This document shows, piece after piece, positions 1-7,387 of a stretch of DNA of 7,417 nucleotides. A program made the position numbers and the translations under genes. Origin of the DNA: an uncultured Prevotella sp. (GTDB lineage: Bacteria; Bacteroidota; Bacteroidia; Bacteroidales; Bacteroidaceae). Where the stretch lies: the NCBI GenBank assembly GCA_900553285.1, contig USCX01000063.1:1-7417 (forward strand), in the 5' to 3' direction. The notes beneath the pieces were generated by a model. It was not told the origin of the DNA. It ran no database searches and was given only the letters and a program-made list of their open reading frames with translations. Position 1 is the first letter of the stretch; the number at the start of each line of letters is the position of its first letter.

Positions 1-3000
1 CCGGCCGTCGCCGCTGGCTTCATTGCCGGCCGGCCCCTACCGCATCGTCAGCCGCATCGCAGGAACACAAGAGCCGGCCCTTGCCGACACAACGACGGTC
101 GTTCTCTTCACCGATGCAGCCACCCGCCTGCCTGCCGGAACGCCGCCGCTCTTCGTCGAAACGCGCAACGGACGCGGAGACAGCCTGAGCCTTTTCGTCA
201 GCCTGCCGGACACGGCCTACGTCTATGTGGCCGAAACCGGAGGGCAACGGGAAACAAGCGTCCGCCTTCTCCGTCCCACCTCGAACGTACTTCGCCTCGA
301 CTATACGTACCGACCGGAAATGGGCGACGGCATGACCGTAGCGCTCGCCTTCGCCAAAGCGTGCTACCTCCATACGCAATCGTTCAGGCTCGAAAAGCCT
401 CAACCAGAGAAATCGCTCCGCCTGCATTGGACGTCGTTCCGCAGCCGCCTCCGCCCGGGCCAGAGTGAAGAATGGCGTCTGCGGGTGACACACCCCGACG
501 GCCGGGCAGCCTCAGCCGTCCTGACGGCCACGCTCTACGATGCCTCGCTCGAACGTTTTGCCCCGCTCAACTGGCAAAGCACCCTGACGTTCGTCCGCTC
601 CTTCCCGAACGTCCGATGGATGATGCAGCACAACGGGCAACGCCAGCTCTACCTCATGCCCCCCGTCCGGCTACGTAAAACCAGCGCGCTCGACTTCGAC
701 CATTTCGATCCGGCCCTTTACGGCGCTCCCCACGTGTCCGACTTGCGCAGTGGCCACGTGAAAAAGAACGGTCTGATGCTCGCCGAGGCCCGCGTGGCCA
801 CCAGCGATGAGAGTCAGGCCTCCTCCAACCGCATCATGCTCCGGATGGACAAATCAGTCACTGCGACAGTCCAATCCGCCGCTGCGACAGAAGCGGCAGG
901 CGCAGCGACAGACTGGCCCGACAGCGAGGGCGCCGACCACAGCTCCGCCACGATGCGGACAGACTTTGCCGAAACGGCGTTCTTCGCCCCGGCCCTCCGC
1001 ACGGACACCGACGGTGTGGCCACCCTCAGCTTCACCCTGCCCGAGAGCACCACGGGCTGGAACTTCACCGCCGTGGCCCACACCACAGGCATGGAGATGG
1101 GGCGTCTCGACACGACAGTGGTCGCCACGAAAGAGTTCACAGTCAGGCCCAACCTTCCGCGTTTCATCCGCAACGGCGACGCCATGACCCTGCCCGTCAC
1201 CTTGCGCAATCTCAGTCCGTCTACGGTCGGCGGAAAAGCGCGCCTCACCCTTACGGACCCGGCCACGGACCAGACACTCGTATGCATCGAGCGCCCTTTC
1301 AAGGTAGAGGCTGACGCCCAGCAAAATCTTCTTTTCGACTTCCGCGTGACGGGTCAACACGAACTGCTCATCTGCCGTATCGTGGCGGAAGGCCCCACGT
1401 TCAGTGACGGCGAAGAACACTATCTCCCCGTACTTTCCGACCAGTCAATGACAGTCAGCAGCATACCCTTCACTACCGAAGGTTCCCGACGAACGGTCAT
1501 CGATCTTTCCCCCTTGTCGTCCGGCAAAGACATCCAACCGCTGAACCACACGGTGAACGTCGAAGTGACAACACATCCCGAATGGGCAGCCATGGCCACC
1601 CTGCCCGCCCTCGTCGACCCGCTGAACCACGACGCCTTCTCGCTGGCCGCCGCATACTACGCCCTGACGCTCGGGCAGAACGTGGCCAATGCCAACCCCG
1701 ACGTCAGCAAGGCGTTCCGCCAGTGGCGCGATGCCGACACGCTGACAGCCGCCACGGAAAATCCGCTCGAACGCAACGCCGACCTGAAACAGCTTGCCGT
1801 GGAAGAGACGCCCTGGCTCAACGCCTCGAACGAAGAGAAAGAGAATCGCCGCCGCTTGGCAGACCTGCTCGATCCGGCCCGCGTGGCACCCGCCCGTTAC
1901 AGTGCACTCGACCGTCTCGGCATGCTGCAAAACGCCGACGGTTCGTGGTCGTGGTTCAAAGGCATGTCGGGCTCGTCCCCGGCGACGTTGGACGTAGCCA
2001 TGATGCTGGCCCGCCTGCAAAGTCTTGCGGGCGACGACCGCGCCGCAGCCCTGCTTGACCGTGCATGCCGTTATCTCGACCGCCGGGCGGCCCAGGAAGT
2101 TCACAACCTGCGCGAACAGAAATCGCCCGTCCTGTCCAGCTTCGCCATCCGCTACCTCTATGTCAATGCCCTCACCGGGCGGCAGTTCACCGGCGTCGAG
2201 GCTGACAACGCCGACTACCTGAAAAAGCTACTCAGCCGGCCCGGCACGGGAGCAACGCTCACGGACAAGGCCCTGACAGCCTCTGCACTGAGCCTGCTCG
2301 GCCAATCGGAAGCGGCCAAGGAACGACTCGAAAGCCTCGAAGAACACCTTGTCGCACAACCCGGCGGATGCTGGACCTTTGAAACCGCGACGACAACCGC
2401 CATGCCACTCGTCCGGCCCCGTGTCACGAACGAGAACACGCTCAGCGCACTGGTCGCTTATCTCGAAGCAGCCCTACGCACGGCGCCGTCAGCGTCGCGG
2501 CGTTACATCGACGGCATACGGAAATGGATCACCCTGTCACGTCACGCCAACTATTGGGGCGACCCACGCCAGGCCGCCGACGCTGTTTATGGCCTCTTCT
2601 GCCAGTCGCCTTTCAGCAGCAGCCGCCTTAATCTTCATGCCTCGTCAGACCTGCCCCCGGTGTATCTTGAAACCGCCGACGGCCGAAAAATCGACGTGAC
2701 ACCCACTTCCGGCGATCCGGCTTCGCCATTAGGTTATTACAACATACCCGTCCGGACCGACGGGAACAGCGGACACCCCACCCGGCTCGTGGTCGAACCG
2801 GCCGACAGCGGCTTCGTCTGTGGCGCTGTCTACGCCCGTTACGTCATGCCGACGTCTGACGTAACCTCTTCGGCTGCCGGGCTGGGCATAGAGCGTACGC
2901 TCGAAGTCTGGCGCAACGGGAAATGGGTTCCGGCCGACGGAAAGACCATCCATACGGGCGAACGGCTGCGCACTCGTTTTGTGCTGACCGCCGACCAGGA

Positions 3001-3283
3001 CTACGATTACATCTGCCTCAAATCCACACGTCCCGCCTGCCTCGAACCGGCCAACCCGCTCTCCGGTTACTCGTGGAAAGACGGGCTCGGCTACTACCGG
3101 GCCAGCCTTGACGCGTCGACCCGCTACTATTTCGACCACCTGAGCCGCGGGCGTCATACCCTGACCGACGAATTTACGGCCGACCGCCCCGGCACCTATT
3201 CCTGCGGCCTTGCCGAGCTACGCAGTTGCTACGCCCCGGAATTCGGAGGCCATACAGGCGAACAAAAACTCATCTGCCAATAA
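1..3283 (+). CDS. Alpha-2-macroglobulin family protein, C-terminal part (5' end outside window)
   Basis: The reading frame is open from base 2 with no stop upstream, so the gene enters from the left; the in-frame TTG at 23 is not its start. About 1,093 residues are present. Bacterial members of this family are large envelope proteins thought to trap or inhibit proteases. In order, the sequence shows macroglobulin-like beta domains; a Ser/Ala/Thr-rich stretch (about 850-960); the A2M core signature ETAFF...LRTDTDG...LPESTTGW (LPESTTGW at 1037-1060); a helical thioester-type domain with ETPW and QNADGSWSWF (1928-1957); and the usual Bacteroidota C-terminus with ACLEP, LSGY.WKDGLGYYRA and YAPEFGGHTGEQ before TAA. 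Where thioester-bearing members carry CxEQ, this protein reads DPLNHDAFSLAAAYYA (1616-1663), without the Cys or Gln, so a covalent trap is not expected. The missing N-terminus (signal peptide or lipobox) prevents a call on anchoring. Family assignment is firm; biological role is inferred. Confidence 0.93.
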   Translation, partial: RPSPLASLPAGPYRIVSRIAGTQEPALADTTTVVLFTDAATRLPAGTPPLFVETRNGRGDSLSLFVSLPDTAYVYVAETGGQRETSVRLLRPTSNVLRLDYTYRPEMGDGMTVALAFAKACYLHTQSFRLEKPQPEKSLRLHWTSFRSRLRPGQSEEWRLRVTHPDGRAASAVLTATLYDASLERFAPLNWQSTLTFVRSFPNVRWMMQHNGQRQLYLMPPVRLRKTSALDFDHFDPALYGAPHVSDLRSGHVKKNGLMLAEARVATSDESQASSNRIMLRMDKSVTATVQSAAATEAAGAATDWPDSEGADHSSATMRTDFAETAFFAPALRTDTDGVATLSFTLPESTTGWNFTAVAHTTGMEMGRLDTTVVATKEFTVRPNLPRFIRNGDAMTLPVTLRNLSPSTVGGKARLTLTDPATDQTLVCIERPFKVEADAQQNLLFDFRVTGQHELLICRIVAEGPTFSDGEEHYLPVLSDQSMTVSSIPFTTEGSRRTVIDLSPLSSGKDIQPLNHTVNVEVTTHPEWAAMATLPALVDPLNHDAFSLAAAYYALTLGQNVANANPDVSKAFRQWRDADTLTAATENPLERNADLKQLAVEETPWLNASNEEKENRRRLADLLDPARVAPARYSALDRLGMLQNADGSWSWFKGMSGSSPATLDVAMMLARLQSLAGDDRAAALLDRACRYLDRRAAQEVHNLREQKSPVLSSFAIRYLYVNALTGRQFTGVEADNADYLKKLLSRPGTGATLTDKALTASALSLLGQSEAAKERLESLEEHLVAQPGGCWTFETATTTAMPLVRPRVTNENTLSALVAYLEAALRTAPSASRRYIDGIRKWITLSRHANYWGDPRQAADAVYGLFCQSPFSSSRLNLHASSDLPPVYLETADGRKIDVTPTSGDPASPLGYYNIPVRTDGNSGHPTRLVVEPADSGFVCGAVYARYVMPTSDVTSSAAGLGIERTLEVWRNGKWVPADGKTIHTGERLRTRFVLTADQDYDYICLKSTRPACLEPANPLSGYSWKDGLGYYRASLDASTRYYFDHLSRGRHTLTDEFTADRPGTYSCGLAELRSCYAPEFGGHTGEQKLICQ

Positions 3284-3318
3284 CGCCAGACAGGCATGTC
3301 CATATCCACACAACCCTC

Positions 3319-4401
3319 ATGAACATGAAGCATAAAGCGATTTTTTACCTCATTGCCGCCATGGCATTCAGCACCACGGCCACGGCCCAACAGGCCGTTG
3401 AGCTGAAACAAGAGAAGATGTCGAAATGGGACATCGGCACGGCCAATTACAGCGGCATCACTCCCATCGGGAACAGCCAATACGCACTTGTGAGCGACAA
3501 AGAACCGAGTGACGGCTTTTTCGTCTTCACCATCATTCAGAATCCGGCGACCGGCGAAATCACCGACATCAACATGGAAAGCTGGAAAGGCAACGTGACG
3601 CCCAAAGTCGACGCGGCCGGCATGAGCGTGCGCGACTGTGAGGGCATTGCCTACGTGCCGACGACCGGGACGGTGTTCATCAGCGGCGAAGGGGACCAGG
3701 AAATCATCGAATACAGCATGGAAGGCCAGCCCAAAGGCCGCCGCCTCAACGTGCCTGCCATATTCGGACGCGACAAGATTGTGCCCAACAAGGGGTTCGA
3801 AGCGTTGAGCTATTCACCCGTGACACACCGCTTCTGGACCACGACTGAAAGTTCGCTCAAAGCCGACGGGGACGCGGCCGGCCCTGACGCCCCGACGGCG
3901 CAGAACCGGCTCCGCCTGCAAGCCTTCGACGACAATCTTCAACCCGTCGCCCAATACGCATACCGCATGGACCGCGGGCGAAGTGAAGACTTCGGACAGT
4001 TTTACGCCCTCGGCGTTCCGGAAATCACGGCACTGCCCAGCGGCCGCCTGCTGGTGCTCGAACGCGAACTGAACGTGACGAACGGCTACATGGGCTCGGA
4101 GGTCACCTGCAAACTCTTTCTGGTAGATCCCACGCAGTCCTGGCAAATCGACAGTTCCATAGCGTTAGCCGGCCTCGACCCCAATAAATTCATGCTCAAA
4201 CAGCTCCTGCTCACGTTCAAGACCGTGCTCACCCCCTTCCGGCAGACCTACGCCAATTACGAGGGCATGTGCTTGGGCGCCAAACTCGCCGACGGACGCC
4301 AGACGCTCCTCATGGTAAGTGACTCGCAGGGCGGCGCGGGGAAAGGCCCCGTCCGACTGAAAGACTGGATTAAGGTGGTCATCCTGCCGGACGGAATCTG
4401 A
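3319..4401 (+). CDS. Secreted esterase-like activity of phytase family protein
   Basis: This 360-residue protein has a probable Sec signal peptide: a Lys/His-containing start, a hydrophobic core (AIFYLIAAMAF) and a signal peptidase I-like site TATA/QQ after residue 23. There is no lipobox Cys. The mature part resembles the phytase-like beta-propeller family (PF13449 type): an opening SGITPIGNSQYALVSD block (Asp60), DCEGIAY (106-112), GFEALSYSP (Glu161 region), GVPEITALPSGRLLVLER, and a closing YEGMCLG (Glu315) and SDSQGG (Asp335). The recurring acidic D/E-E-G-x positions are typical of this family. The substrate is unknown; the name does not prove phytase activity, and a phosphoester or another ester is possible. 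The frame is open further upstream to 3226, inside the preceding gene, but the signal peptide places the start at ATG 3319, or at ATG 3325 two codons later. It begins 35 bases after the macroglobulin gene and is probably co-transcribed with it. Confidence 0.85.
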   Translation: MNMKHKAIFYLIAAMAFSTTATAQQAVELKQEKMSKWDIGTANYSGITPIGNSQYALVSDKEPSDGFFVFTIIQNPATGEITDINMESWKGNVTPKVDAAGMSVRDCEGIAYVPTTGTVFISGEGDQEIIEYSMEGQPKGRRLNVPAIFGRDKIVPNKGFEALSYSPVTHRFWTTTESSLKADGDAAGPDAPTAQNRLRLQAFDDNLQPVAQYAYRMDRGRSEDFGQFYALGVPEITALPSGRLLVLERELNVTNGYMGSEVTCKLFLVDPTQSWQIDSSIALAGLDPNKFMLKQLLLTFKTVLTPFRQTYANYEGMCLGAKLADGRQTLLMVSDSQGGAGKGPVRLKDWIKVVILPDGI

Positions 4402-4441
4402 GAAAAAACCACCAAAACGACAGGAAAAACAGACGCAGTGA

Positions 4442-4505
4442 CAGGCGGAACGGGGTCGCCGACGGAAATTCCTATCGCCGACACCGTTCCGCCTGCCCGC
4501 TTTTT
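4442..4505 (+). terminator. Probable intrinsic terminator after the phytase-like gene
   Basis: A perfect 12-base inverted repeat, CAGGCGGAACGG at 4442-4453 and CCGTTCCGCCTG at 4484-4495, begins 41 bases after the phytase-like stop codon. The stem can continue inward with 4455-4458 pairing to 4479-4482, interrupted by single mismatches. Five T residues follow at 4501-4505. Five bases lie between the stem base and the T run, which is slightly longer than ideal. The position after a stop codon and ahead of a long gene-free stretch supports a role in ending the macroglobulin/phytase-like unit. Confidence 0.7.
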
Positions 4506-4968
4506 GACCTTACGCTACGCCGCGCGTGCTCCTCCCGAAACCGAAAGGAAAACGGGACACACCCGCCCCGCGATGCGGGACACACCGGCAAGCCTCATCG
4601 CCACAGCCATGGAGAACATAAAATAACCGTTTGCCACACCGGTCACTTCGGTCGACAATCCGCCCCAAGCACCATAATCATCATGCTCCCACACGACACC
4701 CACCGTCAGTGGAAACCGCGACCAGGAAACCGCCTTGGACTCCACGGTCTCTCTCCCCCCCGTTGTCGTTGTCTGCCTGTTGATTCATGGCACGGACCTG
4801 CCGAAGCGACCACATCCGGCGGCCCCGCCGTCCGGCCGTCCTGCAAAGGTACGAAACGCGACCACTGCGCCCACACACCGCCCTTCCCTTATTCCCCGAC
4901 CCCCCCGCCGGCACACAGATGCCGCGAAAAAACTGCCCCGGATTGGCGACAGGACGGACGAGTTGCAT
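4506..4968. other. Long intergenic region without a convincing gene
   Basis: No reading frame on either strand in this stretch shows recognisable protein signatures, and the short open frames look like chance products of GC-rich DNA. Visible structure includes an 11-base direct repeat CGGGACACACC (4553-4563 and 4576-4586), a small hairpin CCCGC-GAT-GCGGG (4567-4579), a GC-rich hairpin CGGCGG/CCGCCG (4817-4830), two runs of seven C residues (4755-4761 and 4900-4906), and a minus-strand promoter-like motif at 4844-4851. I see no tRNA, rRNA or recognisable riboswitch. An unannotated small RNA or a decayed gene remains possible. Confidence 0.6.
4844..4851 (-). promoter_or_regulatory. Possible Bacteroidota -7 promoter element on the minus strand
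   Basis: The plus-strand bases CAAAGGTA read TACCTTTG on the minus strand, a full match to the Bacteroidota -7 consensus TAnnTTTG. It is the same eight-base sequence as the plus-strand element at 4969-4976. No TTTG-type -33 element is visible at the usual 19-21 base spacing, and no convincing minus-strand gene lies downstream, so this is a tentative call. If active, transcription would start near 4837 and run leftwards through the intergenic region towards the hairpin at 4442-4495. Confidence 0.3.
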
Positions 4969-4976
4969 TACCTTTG
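4943..4976 (+). promoter_or_regulatory. Probable Bacteroidota-type promoter for rsmF-prmA
   Basis: TACCTTTG at 4969-4976 matches the Bacteroidota housekeeping sigma -7 consensus TAnnTTTG exactly, in the common TACCTTTGCA context. The -33 half is weak: a partial match, TTG at 4943-4945, is spaced 23 bases away instead of 19-21. Transcription would start near 4983, giving a leader of about 30 bases before the ATG at 5012. The position immediately ahead of the first methyltransferase gene and after the upstream terminator supports a separate transcription unit. Confidence 0.55.
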
Positions 4977-5011
4977 CAGCAAGAAGTCTGTCCACATCAC
5001 ATTGTACGACG

Positions 5012-6406
5012 ATGAAATTGCCAGATGCCTTTATTGACGAGATGACCTCAACGCTGGGGGACTCCGAGGCCGGAAAACTGATGGCAGCCCTGGCCACCGA
5101 CGCCCCCGTAAGCGTGCGTCTCAACCCGAAAAGAGGGGTGCGCCCGGCAGCGGACGCCCGAAGCGTGCCATGGTCTTCGACGGGCTACTACCTCAACGCG
5201 CGGCCTGCGTTCACCTTCGACCCCCTTCTGCACGCCGGAACGTACTACGTGCAGGAGGCTGCGTCGATGTTCATCGAACAAGCCTTCCGGGCCATCGGCA
5301 CGACACCGCAACGGGTACTCGACCTTTGTGCCGCACCGGGCGGAAAGAGCACGTTGTGGCGCGCCCTCCTTCCGGACGACTGTCTGCTCGTCACGAACGA
5401 GCCCATCCGGACCCGCGCCTCGATACTGGCCGAAAACATGCAGAAATGGGGGCATCCGAATGTCTGCATCACCTCGGCCTACCCCTCGGAGTTCGCCCCG
5501 ATGTGCGGTTTTTTCGACATCATAGCCGCCGACGTCCCTTGTTCAGGCGAGGGCATGTTCCGCAAGGACCCGGCCGCCGTCAGCGAATGGCAAGCCGACA
5601 GTCCGGCTCTCTGTGCAGCCCGCCAGCGCGACATCGTGGCCGAGGTCTGGCCTGCCCTCCGCACCGGCGGCTATCTCGTGTACAGCACCTGCACGTTCAA
5701 CCGCCTCGAAAACGAGGACAATGTCCGCTGGATAGCCGGCGAACTGGGTGCGGAACCCGTGGCCCTGCCCGTCAATCCGTCATGGGGCATCCAAGGCGCG
5801 ACCGACGGGAGCTCGCTCCCGGTCTGCCACTTCTTTCCCCATCGCACCCAAGGCGAAGGTTTCTTCATCGCGCTTCTCAGGAAAACGTCAGACACCCCTT
5901 CCCCTCACCGGCGGCGCAAAAACGTATCACGCCGCCCCATGCCCACCATGCCCAAAGCCTGTCGCGAATGGCTCGCGGGCGATTTCACCTACCGCCTCAC
6001 GGAGAATGGCGTGTCTGCCCTTCCGGCCTGCACGGGCGACGAGATGGAACACGTCGCCGCCGTGGTGCGCACCCTCGTCGAAGGCGTGACGCTCGGCTCG
6101 GAGAAGGGGCGGAAGTTCCAACCCGCCCCGACGCTGGCCCTGAGCACAGCCCTGCGGCCCGACGCCTTTCCGCGCATCGAACTGACCTACGCCGAAGCCA
6201 TCAGCTATCTCCGTCGCGAAGCCATCGTCCCGACAGCCGCAAAACGCGGTTACACCGTTGTCACCTACCAAGGCCACGCCCTGGGTTTCATCAACCACCT
6301 CGGCACACGCGCCAACAACCTCTATCCCATGGAATGGCGCATCCGCAGCAGCTATGGCCCGGAGACGCCTCCTGAAATAGTCGTCACGAACACAGAAAAC
6401 CCATAA
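5012..6406 (+). CDS. rsmF: RsmF-like 16S rRNA (cytosine-C5) methyltransferase, NOL1/NOP2/Sun family
   Basis: The 464-residue product is a cytoplasmic SAM-dependent RNA m5C methyltransferase; in E. coli, RsmF modifies C1407 of 16S rRNA. The N-terminal domain has the family's PVSVRLNPKRG segment. The Rossmann core follows with SAM motif DLCAAPGGKST (104-114), acidic ribose-binding Glu130 in NEP, motif IV ADVPCSGEGMFRK with Cys177, and motif VI YSTCTFNRLENEDN with Cys227. The two cysteines are the family's product-release and nucleophile residues, so the enzyme looks active. A C-terminal PUA-like/RsmF domain (about 400-446) ends with GFINHLGTRANNLYP and EWRIRS. Length fits the family. The frame is open far upstream, but the start at 5012 is chosen because MKLPDAF matches the family's N-terminus and follows the promoter. 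It precedes prmA by 10 bases, probably in one operon. The exact rRNA target in this organism is inferred; another m5C site is possible. Confidence 0.93.
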   Translation: MKLPDAFIDEMTSTLGDSEAGKLMAALATDAPVSVRLNPKRGVRPAADARSVPWSSTGYYLNARPAFTFDPLLHAGTYYVQEAASMFIEQAFRAIGTTPQRVLDLCAAPGGKSTLWRALLPDDCLLVTNEPIRTRASILAENMQKWGHPNVCITSAYPSEFAPMCGFFDIIAADVPCSGEGMFRKDPAAVSEWQADSPALCAARQRDIVAEVWPALRTGGYLVYSTCTFNRLENEDNVRWIAGELGAEPVALPVNPSWGIQGATDGSSLPVCHFFPHRTQGEGFFIALLRKTSDTPSPHRRRKNVSRRPMPTMPKACREWLAGDFTYRLTENGVSALPACTGDEMEHVAAVVRTLVEGVTLGSEKGRKFQPAPTLALSTALRPDAFPRIELTYAEAISYLRREAIVPTAAKRGYTVVTYQGHALGFINHLGTRANNLYPMEWRIRSSYGPETPPEIVVTNTENP

Positions 6407-6416
6407 CCCCATATCT

Positions 6417-7271
6417 ATGAAATACTTAGAATTCACGTTCACCTTATCCCCCGCCTCAGAGACGGCCGGCGACGTATTGGTGGGCCTGCTGGCCGACGCA
6501 GGCTTCGACAGTTTTGTGCGTCCCGAAGTGGAAACCGAACCCATCAAAGCCTACGTGGCCCAAAACAAGTATGACGAAAAGGAGCTCACGGCGGCACTCG
6601 AAGCATTCAGCCTGCCCGGAGTAAACGTGACGTACACCTGCACGGAGGCCGAGGACAAAGACTGGAACGAGGTATGGGAAAAGAACTTCTTCGCCCCGCT
6701 CGTTGTCGACGGCAGGTGTGTGGTCCATTGCACGTTCCATAAGGACATACCCAAAGCCGAATATGACATCACCATCGACCCCCGCATGTCGTTCGGGACA
6801 GGGCACCACGCCACCACGAGCCAGATGATCAGCGAGATCCTGGCGCACGACATGAAAGGCAAAAACGTGCTCGACATGGGATGCGGCACGAGCATCCTGG
6901 CCATACTGGCCCGCATGTGCGGGGCGACAGCTGTCACAGCCATCGACAACGACGAATGGTGTGTCAGGAATTCACTTGAAAACATCGCCCTGAACCATCT
7001 GGACGGCATAGACGTCGAACTGGGCGACGCCCACACACTGGCCACGAAAGGCCCCTTCGACTACATTATCGCCAACATCAACCGCAACATCCTGCTTGAA
7101 GACATGAAACACTATGTGGCACGGATGTCCCCCGGGGCTTACCTCTTCGTGAGCGGCTTCTACGTCGAAGACACTGCCCTCATCCGCGCCGAAGCCGAGC
7201 GCCTGGGCCTCCGTTTCGACCACGTCCGCGACCTCGACCGGTGGGCTTGCGCCGTCTTTCGCCTTGATTAA
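6417..7271 (+). CDS. prmA: Ribosomal protein L11 methyltransferase PrmA
   Basis: This 284-residue protein matches PrmA, which uses SAM to trimethylate amino groups of ribosomal protein L11 in the cytoplasm. The N-terminal L11-recognition domain (roughly 1-110) contains the typical DWNEVWEKNFFAP segment. The catalytic domain carries DPRMSFGTGHHATT (GTGHH at 127-131), the SAM motif LDMGCGTSILAI (DMGCG at 153-157), acidic Asp177 in AIDND, and the substrate-side ANINRNIL (Asn220). These are the Bacteroidota forms of the family motifs, and none is missing. Length is close to the E. coli enzyme of 293 residues. The ATG lies 10 bases after the rsmF stop with no visible Shine-Dalgarno, which is normal in this phylum. 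Co-transcription with rsmF would group two modification enzymes of the translation machinery. Confidence 0.96.
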   Translation: MKYLEFTFTLSPASETAGDVLVGLLADAGFDSFVRPEVETEPIKAYVAQNKYDEKELTAALEAFSLPGVNVTYTCTEAEDKDWNEVWEKNFFAPLVVDGRCVVHCTFHKDIPKAEYDITIDPRMSFGTGHHATTSQMISEILAHDMKGKNVLDMGCGTSILAILARMCGATAVTAIDNDEWCVRNSLENIALNHLDGIDVELGDAHTLATKGPFDYIIANINRNILLEDMKHYVARMSPGAYLFVSGFYVEDTALIRAEAERLGLRFDHVRDLDRWACAVFRLD

Positions 7272-7387
7272 GGCCCTGCCAGGCCAGTTAGAAGAAATCC
7301 GACGCCCTGCCAGCCGGGAAGGCCGCAACCTCTGCCCAAAGAGAACAAGCGAACGCCTTTATCGGCTCAACAAAAAACGCAACAACC

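Noticed and set aside
1445..2104. A 219-codon minus-strand frame inside the macroglobulin gene
   Set aside because: It mirrors codon-biased coding sequence and has no recognisable motif, while the plus-strand frame has clear family signatures.
4515..4745. A 76-codon minus-strand frame in the intergenic region, downstream of the minus-strand promoter-like motif
   Set aside because: It starts with GTG, has no recognisable motif, and its only hydrophobic stretch is short. It is kept only as a possible source for the transcript question raised in the findings.
4620..4840. A possible cobalamin-type riboswitch, suggested by a CCACTGAC string on the minus strand
   Set aside because: The other conserved boxes are absent or in the wrong order, and no vitamin B12-related gene lies downstream.
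4787..5011. An upstream extension of rsmF (frame open from 4787)
   Set aside because: The extra residues are Arg/Pro-rich and unlike the family. They would also place the -7 promoter element inside the gene.
5170..6375. A 401-codon open frame on the + strand in another frame of rsmF
   Set aside because: It is fully inside rsmF, is very rich in Arg, Pro and His, and has no family motifs. Long shadow frames are expected in GC-rich genes.
5927..6547. A 206-codon minus-strand frame spanning the rsmF-prmA junction
   Set aside because: It overlaps two well-supported genes and shows no protein signature of its own.
7272..7387. Terminator or regulatory repeat after prmA (GCCCTGCCAG occurs at 7273-7282 and 7304-7313)
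   Set aside because: The possible stems are short and no T run follows. The two ten-base copies are most simply chance in GC-rich sequence.
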